Assembly: GCA_009469585.1 (NCBI GenBank)
Contig: SSXW01000002.1
Span: forward strand, 187,001 to 251,000
Origin: Dechloromonas sp. Dech2017
Lineage (GTDB): Bacteria; Pseudomonadota; Gammaproteobacteria; Burkholderiales; Rhodocyclaceae
Direction: 5' to 3'
Length of the DNA: 64,000 nucleotides
In this document: positions 28,627 through 39,557 of the stretch, piece after piece
How the letters are laid out: the number at the start of each line of letters is the position of its first letter
Numbering within the stretch: the stretch's first letter is position 1
Translations under genes and position numbers: made by a program
Notes under the pieces: model-generated
The model's database searches: none
Told to the model about the DNA's origin: nothing
What the model saw: the letters and a program-made list of their open reading frames with translations, nothing else

Positions 28627-29579
28627 GGCCCCTCCTTCTCGCCCTGGCCGTCGGCAGGGCGCTCCTTGACGACGCGGTAGCCGAGCAGGCGCTCGGCCTC
28701 CTCGATGCCGCTCTGCAGGTCGCCCACCGTCCTGATCCGGCGCAGGTCGATGCCCAGCCTGACCATGGTCTGGGCGATGTCTGGGGCGATGCCGCTGACG
28801 ATGGAAACCGCCCCCATCAGGCGCGCCGCCTCGACTGTCTGCACCAAGTGATTGGCCACTTTGGTGTCGACCGACGGCACCCCGGTGACGTCGATGACCA
28901 CCACCGCCGCCCGGTTGGTGCGCACCGAGCGCAGCAGTTGCTCGGTCAACTGGCGGGCGCGCCGGGTGTCGATCAGCCCGATAATGGGCAGCAACAGCAG
29001 GCCGGGGCGGAGCAGCAGGACCGGCGTGGACAACTCGCGGATCGCCTCCTGCTGGCCCTCGATGGTCCTTTCGCGGGACTCGATGTAGGTATCGATGGCC
29101 AGCCCGATGTCGAAAAAGGTCAGCTTCATCAGTGAGTTGAAGATGGCGAAGGCCTGCTCCGGTGCCTCGCCGTATTCCTCGCGCAGACGCTTCAGCACGG
29201 CGCGCAGATAGAAGCAGTACATCCCGAAATAGGATTTGACGGGCAGGCCGACGTGCTCGTGCACCTGGCCTATCCGGATCCGGTTGGCGACATACTCCTG
29301 ATCGTAATGTCCCTGCGTCAGGCGCATGAAATAGGCCTTCTGCATCTCCTTGACATGGCGCAGCAGTTCGGGATCGGCGAAGAAGGTGCGGGTTTCCTCG
29401 AAGGCCATCAGGTGCTTGTAGAAATCCTCGATCATCGACTCGGCATATTGCGTGGCCAGGTCGTTGACCCCTTCGAGCACCGCCACATCGTCCTCGGTGA
29501 ACTCCAGGAAGGCCTTGCGGCGCAGGACTTCCTCGCGGGAAATCGACGTCTCCGCCGGCAGTGTTTCGTGATTTGCCAT
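28623..29579 (-). CDS. rsbR: RsbR co-antagonist with N-terminal globin sensor domain
   Basis: A 318-residue protein. Residues about 25-175 are a globin-coupled-sensor domain with the typical segment RIGQVHEHVGLPVKSYFGMY; the His is the expected heme-iron ligand. Residues about 190-310 are a STAS domain with VIDVTGVPSVDTKVANHL (Thr matching Thr171 of RsbRA) and VSGIAPDIAQTMVRLGIDL, where Ser replaces the second Thr. It should sense oxygen or another gas and control RsbT release. ATG 29579 has ggaggagg upstream; it is the first gene of the operon. Confidence 0.9.
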   Translation of the reverse strand: MANHETLPAETSISREEVLRRKAFLEFTEDDVAVLEGVNDLATQYAESMIEDFYKHLMAFEETRTFFADPELLRHVKEMQKAYFMRLTQGHYDQEYVANRIRIGQVHEHVGLPVKSYFGMYCFYLRAVLKRLREEYGEAPEQAFAIFNSLMKLTFFDIGLAIDTYIESRERTIEGQQEAIRELSTPVLLLRPGLLLLPIIGLIDTRRARQLTEQLLRSVRTNRAAVVVIDVTGVPSVDTKVANHLVQTVEAARLMGAVSIVSGIAPDIAQTMVRLGIDLRRIRTVGDLQSGIEEAERLLGYRVVKERPADGQGEKEGP

Positions 29580-29794
29580 GGTGCCTCCTCCAGGAATATC
29601 GTCCGGCTGCAAATACCCCCGCCTCTGCGGGCCGCGGACCGGGCAGCGTACGCAGCACTTAGAACCACCTTGATGCCATTGGTTTCAACGACATGCACCG
29701 GCGCCCACCAGCGGGCTGCGGCGAACCAAGCCAGCAGGTCGGGGTCGTACGCGGGCATTCCCGCCAACCTTGAAAAAATGCCGAAAGCCAGTCG

Positions 29795-30718
29795 ATGGAT
29801 CTCGCCCAGATCACCCAATCCCTTCAGCGCGATGCGGCCTGGGTCGTTTTTCTCAACGTGCTGGCCCAGCAGGCCGGCCTGCCGGTGCCGGCCGTTCCCA
29901 CCCTGCTGCTGGCCGGCAGCCTGGCCCTCTCGGCCGGCCAGCTGGGCGGGCTGCTGGCCGCCGCCATCGTCGCCTCGGTGCTCGCCGACTGGCTGTGGTA
30001 CCAAGCCGGGCGCACCTTCGGCTACCGTGTGCTGGCCGGCCTCTGCCGGTTGTCGATCAACCCTGGCTCGTGCGTCAGCCAGACCGAGGCGCGCTTCGTG
30101 CGCTGGGGTCTGGGCTCACTGGTCGTCGCCAAATTCATCCCGGGATTTTCCACCGTCGCCCCGCCCATCGCCGGCGCCCTGCGCATGCCGGTCGGCGGCT
30201 TCACCCTCGCCGCGGCGGCCGGCGCGGCGCTCTGGGCCGGGCTTGCCCTCGGCGCCGGCTGGCTGCTGCGCGACGAGGTCCAGGCCACCATCGCCCTGCT
30301 CGACCAGCACGCCGGCCGGGCGCTGATCGTCTTCGGCGGCCTGCTCCCCGTCTGGCTGGGCTGGAAGCTGTGGCAGAAGTATCGTTTCCGGCGCCTGTCG
30401 GCCGTGCCACACATCACCCCCGGCGAACTGCTGGCCGCCCTCGCCTCCGAGCAGCCGCCGCTGCTCCTCGACCTGCGCGGCCACAGCATGGTCGCCGAGA
30501 CCGGGCCCATCATCGGCGCCACCGTCGCCGAACACGACCGCCTGGTCGACGCCGTCGGCGCCTGGCCGAAACACCGGCCCATCGTCACCCTGTGCGCCTG
30601 CCCGGAGAACGCCGGCGCCATCCAGGCCGCCCATCGTCTGCTCGACTTGGGCTACCTGTCGGTGCGGCCGCTGCAGGGCGGCTACGAGGCCTGGCTGGCA
30701 GCGCAACGCCCTGCCTGA
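29795..30718 (+). CDS. DedA-family membrane protein fused to a rhodanese domain
   Basis: A 307-residue protein. Residues about 10-200 are a DedA/VTT membrane domain with FIPGFSTVAPPIAGALRMP. Residues about 210-305 are a cytoplasmic rhodanese domain with LLLDLRGHSM and the active-site loop IVTLCACPENAGA (Cys at CAC). DedA proteins take part in lipid flipping and membrane homeostasis; the fused rhodanese suggests a sulfur or redox input. No strong ribosome binding site precedes the ATG at 29795. Confidence 0.85.
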   Translation: MDLAQITQSLQRDAAWVVFLNVLAQQAGLPVPAVPTLLLAGSLALSAGQLGGLLAAAIVASVLADWLWYQAGRTFGYRVLAGLCRLSINPGSCVSQTEARFVRWGLGSLVVAKFIPGFSTVAPPIAGALRMPVGGFTLAAAAGAALWAGLALGAGWLLRDEVQATIALLDQHAGRALIVFGGLLPVWLGWKLWQKYRFRRLSAVPHITPGELLAALASEQPPLLLDLRGHSMVAETGPIIGATVAEHDRLVDAVGAWPKHRPIVTLCACPENAGAIQAAHRLLDLGYLSVRPLQGGYEAWLAAQRPA

Positions 30719-30742
30719 CGCCGATCGGAAGCTGCCACCGAT

Positions 30743-30780
30743 AAAAAACAAGCCCCGCACCGCTGCCGGCCGGGGCTTGT
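30743..30780 (-). terminator. Rho-independent terminator of the NDH-2 gene
   Basis: A 10-bp perfect stem (30748-30757 with 30771-30780, acaagccccg/cggggcttgt) with six As on the plus-strand left side, which read as a T tract for the minus-strand transcript. It also follows the DedA-rhodanese gene and may work on both. Confidence 0.85.
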
Positions 30781-30798
30781 TGCCTGGCGTTGCGCGGC

Positions 30799-32169
30799 TC
30801 AGTGCAGTTTGACGTGCGGTTCGGTACGGCGGGTGAGCAGGCGGGCCAGGGTGTCGAGGGCGACCTTGACGAAGCCGTGCAGGGCCAGTTCGTGCAGCTT
30901 GTACAGCGAGATGTACATCATCCGGGCGAAGTAGCCTTCGACCCACAGGTTGCCGCCGACCAGGCCGCCCATCAGGTTGCCCACCGTCGAGTACTTGCCG
31001 AGCGAGACCAGCGAGCCAAAATCGCGGTATTTCCAGGGCTTGAGTGGCTTGCCTTCGAGCCGGGCGACAATCTGCCGGTACATGTGCGAGGCCTGCTGGT
31101 GGGCGGCCTGGGCGCGCGGCGGCACGTTGACGCCGGGCTTGCCGAGCCATTCGCAGGCGGCGCAGTCGCCGAGCGCGAAGATGTTGTCGTCGCGCGTCGT
31201 CTGCAGCGTCGGATGGACGACCAGCTGGTTGATGCGGTTGGCCTCCAGGCCGCCGAAGTCCTTGAGCATGTCGGGGGCCTTGACGCCGGCCGCCCAGACG
31301 ACCAGTTCGGCCGGCATGAACTCGCCGCTGGCGAAGCGCAGGCCGTCGGCGGTGACTTCGGCGACGGCGGCGCCGGTGCGCACCTCGACGCCGATTTCGG
31401 CGAGCAGGCGCATGGCGGCCCCGGAAACCTGCTCGGGGATGGCCGGCAACACGCGCGGTGCCGCCTCGATGAGGACGATGCGGATGTCCTCGCTGGGGTC
31501 GATGCGGTCGAGCCCGTAGGAGACCAGGGTGCGCGTCGTCTTGTGCAGCTCGGCGGCGAGTTCGACGCCGGTGGCGCCGGCGCCGATGATGGCGACGGTG
31601 AGCTGCCCCGGCCGGCGCGGCTCGGCCTGGGCGTGGGCGCGGATGCAGGCGTTGACCAGGCGGCGGTGGAAGCGGGCGGCCTGGGCCGGCGTCTCGAGGG
31701 CGATGGCGTGTTCCTTGACGCCGGGCGTGCCGAAGTCGTTGGTCAGGCTGCCGATGCCGATGACCAGCGTGTCGTAGCGAAAGACGCGGGGGGCGATGAC
31801 CGCCTCGCCATGCTCGTCGACGTAGGGCGCGGTGGTCACCGTCTGCTGGTCGCGGTCGATGCCGACCACCTCGCCGTAACGGTAGCGGTAGCCGTGCCAG
31901 TAGGACTGGGCGAGGTGGTTGATCTCGTAGGTCGCCATGTCCATGCTGCCGGCGGCGATTTCGTGCAGGTGGGGCTTCCAGAAATGGCTTTGCGACTTTT
32001 CGATCAGGGTGATCGCCGCCTTGCCTTTCTTGCCGAGCTTGTCGCCCAGCTTGGTGGCCAGTTCGAGGCCGCCGGCGCCGCCGCCGACGATGACGATCTG
32101 GTGCAGGCCAGCGCCCGGACCGACGACGTTGAAGGGCGCCCCGCCTGTTTCAGGGTGTGGTGATGCCAT
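30799..32169 (-). CDS. ndh: Type II NADH dehydrogenase (NDH-2)
   Basis: A 456-residue flavoenzyme. The FAD-binding fold is IVIVGGGAGGLELATKLGDK and the NADH-binding fold is LTVAIIGAGATGVELAAELH. The second FAD contact is NIFALGDCAAC. A C-terminal amphipathic region (SLYKLHELALHGF) attaches it to the inner membrane. It oxidises NADH and reduces quinone without proton pumping. ATG 32169 has ggaga upstream. Confidence 0.92.
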   Translation of the reverse strand: MASPHPETGGAPFNVVGPGAGLHQIVIVGGGAGGLELATKLGDKLGKKGKAAITLIEKSQSHFWKPHLHEIAAGSMDMATYEINHLAQSYWHGYRYRYGEVVGIDRDQQTVTTAPYVDEHGEAVIAPRVFRYDTLVIGIGSLTNDFGTPGVKEHAIALETPAQAARFHRRLVNACIRAHAQAEPRRPGQLTVAIIGAGATGVELAAELHKTTRTLVSYGLDRIDPSEDIRIVLIEAAPRVLPAIPEQVSGAAMRLLAEIGVEVRTGAAVAEVTADGLRFASGEFMPAELVVWAAGVKAPDMLKDFGGLEANRINQLVVHPTLQTTRDDNIFALGDCAACEWLGKPGVNVPPRAQAAHQQASHMYRQIVARLEGKPLKPWKYRDFGSLVSLGKYSTVGNLMGGLVGGNLWVEGYFARMMYISLYKLHELALHGFVKVALDTLARLLTRRTEPHVKLH

Positions 32170-32259
32170 GGTGTTCTCCGATGAGTTGAAATTTATCGTT
32201 ATGGTTTTTTGCAGGCGGGAGGGAAGATACCCGATTCCGCCCGATTTCAACACACCGCT

Positions 32260-32293
32260 TTGAATTTTCGGCCTTTTTTGCCGTCGACCGCAG
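32260..32293 (-). repeat. Dispersed ~35-bp repeat, copy 4
   Basis: Minus strand: ctgcggtcgacggc, aaaaaa, ggccgaaaattcaaa. Intergenic between the ParA-like gene and ndh. Confidence 0.7.
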
Positions 32294-32323
32294 GAGTGGC
32301 CGAGGCCGGGCCGGTCGCCCCGC

Positions 32324-32950
32324 TCAGCCGCCTTCCACCCACTCGATGATCGGCTGCCACTGGGCGATGTCGCGTTCGGCACGCGACGGCGGCAGGTCGA
32401 AAATGGTCAGGCCGGCCGCCGCCGCCTGCACGTAGACCTGGGTGTCGCGCAGGTAGGCGAGCACCGGCAGTTCGAAGGTGGCGAAGAAGCGTTCCAGTTC
32501 GCCGGCGGCCCGGGTCCGGGCGTCGACCCGCATGCCGATCACGGCGACGTCGGCCTTGCCCTTGCGCACCGTCTTTTCGGCGAGCAGGGCGTCGAGGAAA
32601 TGGCGGGTGGCCAGCATGTCGAAGAGTGACGGCTGGACCGGCACGATGACGCGCGACGACAGCTTGAGGACGCGATCGAGCATCTTGCCGTGCAGCCCGG
32701 CCGGGGTATCGAGGACGACATGCGAGGTGCCCTTGGGCGGTCGCGCGATGTGGTCGGGGCCGGTTTCCCAGGTGTCGATGGTGGGCAGCGCGAAGGGGCG
32801 GATGGCCAGCCATTCGCGCGACGACTGCTGGCGGTCGATGTCGCCGAGCATGACCTCGTGGCCGCGGCTGGCGAAGTAGCCGGCCAGGTTGGTGGACAGC
32901 GTGCTCTTGCCCGAACCGCCCTTGGGGTTGGCGACCAGGAAGGCCTTCAT
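32324..32950 (-). CDS. ParA/MinD-family ATPase (orphan)
   Basis: A 208-residue P-loop ATPase with a deviant Walker A motif (NPKGGSGKST, signature Lys present), Walker A-prime DIDRQQSSREW and Walker B VVLDTPAGL. The length fits small orphan ParA proteins that position cellular cargo rather than plasmid-partition ParA; no parB or parS-like site is adjacent. It overlaps the upstream TAXI gene by 4 bp, so the two are co-translated. Its cargo is unknown. Confidence 0.83.
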   Translation of the reverse strand: MKAFLVANPKGGSGKSTLSTNLAGYFASRGHEVMLGDIDRQQSSREWLAIRPFALPTIDTWETGPDHIARPPKGTSHVVLDTPAGLHGKMLDRVLKLSSRVIVPVQPSLFDMLATRHFLDALLAEKTVRKGKADVAVIGMRVDARTRAAGELERFFATFELPVLAYLRDTQVYVQAAAAGLTIFDLPPSRAERDIAQWQPIIEWVEGG

Positions 32951-34272
32951 GTCGCCTTCTCCTGCTTGTCGAGCATGCTGCGCACCAGGTTGACGTGCTC
33001 GCGCAACGTGTAGACCAGGTCGGTGAAGGCGAGCGGCACGTGCAGTTCGCTGGCCTCTTCTTCGAGCGCGTCGAGGCGGCTGCGGTACTCGGCGCGGCGG
33101 GCCGGGTCGTAGTGATGCCGGAGGTCGTCCTCGAGATAGCGCAGTTCGCCGTAGCAGCGGAAGACCTTGGAGCGCACCCGCCAGCTATAGAGCGCCGGGG
33201 CGACGCGGAGCAGCGGGATGAGCAGAACGAAGACGGGGACCAGCAGCACGATCAGGCGATCGACCAGCACGGCCAGCCAGAACGGCAGGTAGCGTTGCAG
33301 GAAGGAGGGGCCGGATTTGAAATAGCGCTGCGCCTCGGGCGACAGCGGCAGCATCGGGTCCATGTAGGACGGGAATTCGCCGGCATCCTGGAAGAAGCCG
33401 GACTTGCCGTGGATCTCGCTGGCCGCCTGGAGGAGCAGGGTCTGCAGCGCCGGGTGGAGGTCGTCGCGGACAATCAGGTTGGCGGTCGGGGCGAGCACCT
33501 TGATGTCGTCCGGCGGGTAGTCGCGGACCAGGTCGGCGACGCCGCGCGGGAAGGTCAGCTTGGTCAGGAAGGGAAAGCGGCGCTGGTAGGCGCGGTCCTG
33601 GGCGAAGCTCATCAGCTTGATGCCGGGCGAGCGGATCAGCACCTGGACGACCGGGGCGCTCTCGGCGGCGATGATGAAGGCGGCGTCGATCCGCCCCTGC
33701 TGCAATTCCTCGGCGGCGACCAGGCCGGCCAGCGGCAGCAGCCGGTCGCCAGCCGGGATGTCGTTGGCTTCGAGCAGCTGGTGGGCCAGCTGGCGCACGC
33801 CGGAGCCTTCCTGGCCGATGGCGATGCGCTTGCCGCGCAGTTCGGTGAGCCGGGTCAGCGTCCGCTCGTCGCGGTAGAAGACCCAGACCGGTTCGTAGAA
33901 CACGCTGCCCAGCGAGAGCAGGCCGGAATCGTCCTCGGCCTCGGGGTCTTCCTTGGGCGGGACGACGCCGCCCTGGACGAAGCCGATCTGCGCCTGGCCG
34001 GCCTTCAGGCGCTCGAGGTTTTCCAGCGAGCCGGCCGAGCTGAGGATTTCCAGCTCGATGCCGTTGCGAGCGAGAACCGCTGCGTAGCGCTGGGCGAAAC
34101 GGTAGTAGGCGCCCTGCTCGCCGCCGGTGGTCATGACGATCTTCTTGGGCGGCGCCGGCTCGACGAACTGGTAGGCGACGACGAAGCCAAGGCCGGCGAC
34201 CAGCACGATCCACCAGGCGGTGGCCAAGAGGTCGCGCAGCGAAAGCAGCCCCGCCTTGATCCTGGCCATCAT
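32947..34272 (-). CDS. TAXI-family TRAP transporter solute-binding protein with C-terminal membrane anchor
   Basis: A 441-residue protein. An N-terminal hydrophobic segment (about 20-38) is followed by a periplasmic binding domain with IVMTTGGEQGAYYRFAQRYA, QIGFVQGGV and KRIAIGQEGSGVRQLAHQLL. A second hydrophobic segment lies at about 345-370 (LPFWLAVLVDRLIVLLVPVF), then a cytoplasmic helical tail. No TRAP permease gene is adjacent, so it may act as a sensor or partner rather than a transporter component. It overlaps qor by 4 bp upstream and the parA-like gene by 4 bp downstream. Confidence 0.82.
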   Translation of the reverse strand: MMARIKAGLLSLRDLLATAWWIVLVAGLGFVVAYQFVEPAPPKKIVMTTGGEQGAYYRFAQRYAAVLARNGIELEILSSAGSLENLERLKAGQAQIGFVQGGVVPPKEDPEAEDDSGLLSLGSVFYEPVWVFYRDERTLTRLTELRGKRIAIGQEGSGVRQLAHQLLEANDIPAGDRLLPLAGLVAAEELQQGRIDAAFIIAAESAPVVQVLIRSPGIKLMSFAQDRAYQRRFPFLTKLTFPRGVADLVRDYPPDDIKVLAPTANLIVRDDLHPALQTLLLQAASEIHGKSGFFQDAGEFPSYMDPMLPLSPEAQRYFKSGPSFLQRYLPFWLAVLVDRLIVLLVPVFVLLIPLLRVAPALYSWRVRSKVFRCYGELRYLEDDLRHHYDPARRAEYRSRLDALEEEASELHVPLAFTDLVYTLREHVNLVRSMLDKQEKAT

Positions 34273-35243
34273 GGGAGCAGGATGGTCGAACCGGTCGTCT
34301 TGCGCGCTTCGAGGTCGCGGTGGGCCTGCGCCGCATCCTTCAGGGCGTAGGTCTGGTTGACCTCGATGTGCACCTGGCCGCTGCCCACCATGGCGAACAG
34401 TTCGCCGCCCAGCGCGGCGAGGTCGGCCCGCTTGGCGGTGTAGTGCATCAGCGTCGGCCGGGTGATGAACAGCGCGCCCTTCTGCGACAGCAGCAGCAGA
34501 TCGAGCGGCGGCACCGGGCCGGAGGCGTTGCCGTAGCTGACCATCATGCCGAGCGGCCGGAGGCTGTCCAGCGAACCCATGAAAGTGTCCTTGCCGACGC
34601 CGTCGTAGACCACGGCGACGCCTTCGCCGCCGGTGATCTCACGGACCCGCTCGCTGAAATTCTCGGTGCTGTAGTTGATCACGTGGTGGCAGCCATGGGC
34701 CATGGCCAGCTCGGCCTTGGCCTTCGATCCAACGGTGCCGATCACCGTCGCCCCCAGGGCCCGCGCCCACTGGCAGGCGATCAGCCCGACGCCGCCGGCC
34801 GCGGCGTGGATCAGCACGGCATCGCCGGCCTGCACGCGGTAGGTGCGGCGCAGCAGGTAGGCCGCGGTCAGGCCCTGCAGCATCATCGCCGCGCCGGTCT
34901 CGAAGGCAATGGCGTCGGGCAGGACGAGCAGGCGATGGGCGGGAATGTTGCGCGCCTCGGCATAGGCACCGACCGGCCCGCCGGCGTAGGCAACGCGGTC
35001 GCCGACCTTGACCTCGCTCACCCCCTCGCCGACCGCCTCGACCACGCCGGCGCCCTCCAGGCCGATACCCGAGGGCAGCGGCAGCGGATAGAGGCCGGTG
35101 CGGTGATAGGTGTCGATGTAATTGAGGCCGACCGCCTGGTGGCGCACCGTCGCCTCGCCGGGCGCCGGGGCGGGCAGGGCTACCGTCTCCCACGACAGCA
35201 CTTCCGGGCAGCCGGTCTGGTGGATGCGAATGGCCTGGGGCAT
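34269..35243 (-). CDS. qor: NADPH:quinone oxidoreductase (zeta-crystallin-like MDR)
   Basis: A 324-residue protein of normal Qor length. Key segments: GLNYIDTYHRTGLYPLPLPS, GLEGAGVVEAVGEGVSEV, VLIHAAAGGVGLIACQWARA and GSKAKAELAMAHGCHHVINY. It reduces quinones with NADPH and lacks zinc ligands. It is the first gene of a three-gene operon with 4-bp overlaps (qor, TAXI protein, ParA-like). Confidence 0.9.
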   Translation of the reverse strand: MPQAIRIHQTGCPEVLSWETVALPAPAPGEATVRHQAVGLNYIDTYHRTGLYPLPLPSGIGLEGAGVVEAVGEGVSEVKVGDRVAYAGGPVGAYAEARNIPAHRLLVLPDAIAFETGAAMMLQGLTAAYLLRRTYRVQAGDAVLIHAAAGGVGLIACQWARALGATVIGTVGSKAKAELAMAHGCHHVINYSTENFSERVREITGGEGVAVVYDGVGKDTFMGSLDSLRPLGMMVSYGNASGPVPPLDLLLLSQKGALFITRPTLMHYTAKRADLAALGGELFAMVGSGQVHIEVNQTYALKDAAQAHRDLEARKTTGSTILLP

Positions 35244-35320
35244 GGCGATCTCCTCGTTATCTCGGTGTTGTTTTGAGAGAACGAGGTTATCACCGCGCCC
35301 GCTTGCGATCTAGCGCGGCT

Positions 35321-35356
35321 TTTCGAAATTCGCCGGATTTTGCCGTCGACCGCAGC
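35321..35356 (-). repeat. Dispersed ~35-bp repeat, copy 5
   Basis: Minus strand: gctgcggtcgacggc, aaaatccggc, gaatttcgaaa. It lies between the qor start and the end of the Cache-protein gene; the middle is slightly diverged. Confidence 0.6.
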
Positions 35357-35384
35357 GGTCGCGGCGACAGCTGCTGCGCCCCGT

Positions 35385-36281
35385 TCAGCGCGTGTAGTAG
35401 CCGACGGCGACCAGGGTGTCGCCGACCTTGCGGAAGCGGGTGTGCTTGTTCTCGATCTGGCGGGTCACCGGGTTGCGCCAGGCATAGTCGAGTTCGCCGC
35501 TGTCGCTGCTGCGCAGCGCGTCGACCATGAGGCGGACGACCGGCGTGCCGTTGCGGTCGGTCAGCAGGTAGCTGTTGGTGCCGACCAGGCGGGGCGAGAC
35601 GCCGTGGGCGAGGAACTTGCCGTCGTCGAGGGCGACGGCGAAGACGTAGAGATCGTCCTCGATGTAGCCGCCGTTGAGGTCGTTGAAGGCGGCCGCCGCC
35701 TTGGCCGGATCGGCCTGCAGCGCGGCCACGGCCCGCTCCAGCATGGCCGTGGCCTGCTCCGGCGAGGCGCGCGGGATGTAGTAGCCGACCGCCAGCAGGC
35801 GCTCGCCCACTTTGTGGAAATAGGTGACCTTGCGCTCCGGCTTGTGGTGCAGGCGGTTCAGCCAGCGGTACTGGACGACGCCGGTGTCGCTGGTCTTGGC
35901 CTTTTCCAGCATGTCGTAGAAGAAGGGCGTACCGAAAGCGTCGCGCATATTGGCCACCTTGCGCCCGATCAGCGCCGCCGACGAGCCGCCGCTGGCCAGC
36001 ATCACGCCATCGGTGCCGAGCACCCAGACGTAGAGTTCGCGGTCGACGAATTCGACCGGCCCGTTGAAGGCGGCAAAGACCCCGTCGCCCTGCTGGCGAT
36101 AGGCGTCGACGGCCCGGGCGAGCAAGGCCTGGGCGCGCTGCGCGTCGTCGGTCGCGGCCGCGGCGGCGGCCGACGATGGGGCCGGCGCCTCGCCGTGGGC
36201 GGCCGGCATGAGCAGCGTTGCTGCCGCCAGGGTGGCGACGGGCAACAGGGTTTTCCAGTTCACACGCTTCATTGTTTGCAT
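35385..36281 (-). CDS. Secreted tandem single-Cache domain protein
   Basis: A 298-residue protein with a signal peptide (ending near PAAHGEA, about residue 31). Two related Cache domains follow: the first contains ELYVWVLGTDGVMLASGG and KVTYFHKVGERLLAVGYYIP; the second DLYVFAVALDDGKFLAHG and KHTRFRKVGDTLVAVGYYTR. The repeated ending suggests internal duplication. Stand-alone periplasmic Cache proteins may bind small ligands for a membrane receptor; the ligand is unknown. ATG 36281 has ggggag just upstream; 36272 is an alternative. Confidence 0.8.
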   Translation of the reverse strand: MQTMKRVNWKTLLPVATLAAATLLMPAAHGEAPAPSSAAAAAATDDAQRAQALLARAVDAYRQQGDGVFAAFNGPVEFVDRELYVWVLGTDGVMLASGGSSAALIGRKVANMRDAFGTPFFYDMLEKAKTSDTGVVQYRWLNRLHHKPERKVTYFHKVGERLLAVGYYIPRASPEQATAMLERAVAALQADPAKAAAAFNDLNGGYIEDDLYVFAVALDDGKFLAHGVSPRLVGTNSYLLTDRNGTPVVRLMVDALRSSDSGELDYAWRNPVTRQIENKHTRFRKVGDTLVAVGYYTR

Positions 36282-36331
36282 CTCAACTCCCCAGAAAAAA
36301 AGCATTTTCGAACACGCGCCGGCCGGCCCCC

Positions 36332-37105
36332 TCAAGCCGCCCGCCCGGCAACGGCCACCAGCCGCAGCCAGGCGATGCCCAGCCATTCGTGCAGCGCATA
36401 GTAGCTGTTGTGCAGGGCGCTGGCGGCGGGAACGAAATCGAACCACTCGGCCGGCCCCTCGCCGCCGGCCCGGAAGCCGGTCGGCGCCGGCACCACCTGC
36501 AGGCCGGCCGCCTCGAACAGGGCCCGGGCGCGCGGCATGTGGAAGGCCTGGGTGACCAGCACGATGCGCCCGATCCCGGCCTCCTTGAGGATGACCGCCG
36601 AGAACCGTGCGTTGTCGGCGGTATCGGCCGACAGCTCTTCCCTCCAGCGCACCGGCACCTTGAATTCGTCGTCGAGGATGGCCGCCATCACCGCCGCTTC
36701 GGAAAGCGTGCTGCCCACCGGCCGGCCGCCGCTGACCAGCACCGGCAGCTGCCAGCGGCCGGCCAGATGGGCGCCGTAGCGGACGCGGACCAGGGTCCGT
36801 TCGTTGGCCGTGTCGCCGCCATATTCGGACGCATCGCGCACCAGGCCGCTGCCCAGGATGACGATGGCCTGGGCGCCGCCGGGGGTGGCGGGCACGCCGC
36901 CGGCCCGGCTCTCCAGCGTGTGCAGCAGCGTGCCGGCGACGATGGGCAACGACTGGGCGACAAGCAGCAGGCCGCCGAGCACGGCCAGCCCGAAGGCCCA
37001 GCGCCGCCGGCGAAAGAGGCCGGCCAGCCCGAGCAGGGCGAGGCCGTTGCCAGGCGGCAGCAGCAAAACGCCGAGCAGGTTCTTGAGCAGCCAGGCGGTA
37101 GTCAT
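36332..37105 (-). CDS. YdcF/ElyC-like DUF218 membrane protein
   Basis: A 257-residue protein. Two N-terminal transmembrane helices (about 10-30 and 37-60) precede a DUF218 domain with AIVILGSGLVRDASEYGG, LPVLVSGGRPVGSTLSEA, SADTADNARFSA and LVTQAFHMPRA. The layout matches E. coli ElyC (259 residues), linked to envelope biogenesis and undecaprenyl-phosphate metabolism; the biochemical activity remains unclear. It follows uvrD on the same strand after 37 bp. Confidence 0.85.
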   Translation of the reverse strand: MTTAWLLKNLLGVLLLPPGNGLALLGLAGLFRRRRWAFGLAVLGGLLLVAQSLPIVAGTLLHTLESRAGGVPATPGGAQAIVILGSGLVRDASEYGGDTANERTLVRVRYGAHLAGRWQLPVLVSGGRPVGSTLSEAAVMAAILDDEFKVPVRWREELSADTADNARFSAVILKEAGIGRIVLVTQAFHMPRARALFEAAGLQVVPAPTGFRAGGEGPAEWFDFVPAASALHNSYYALHEWLGIAWLRLVAVAGRAA

Positions 37106-37142
37106 CGCGGTTCAGGCCGTGCTGGCGCGTCGCATGGCGCGT

Positions 37143-39314
<2,172 letters not shown>

Positions 39315-39557
39315 GAATCGAGTAAAACTATTACCAAAGGCGTACGATCGCACCCGCAACTGCTTGAGTCGGGCCGCGATCCGACAGGACGTTGTAATTG
39401 TGCAACGCAACAAACAGGAACTACATTTCGTTACATTGGCTTAATGTACCGAGCAGTATACTTCCAAGAAAAATATTGCAGTGCACAAAACTTTTTGCTC
39501 ACAAGGCAGTCGTAATCAGCAAGTGGTCATCAACCACGCTGACCCAGGAGAACCATC

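Noticed and set aside
29580..29794. Minus-strand ORF continuing upstream of rsbR
   Set aside because: It uses another frame, has no ribosome binding site and no family resemblance; treated as intergenic between rsbR and the DedA gene.
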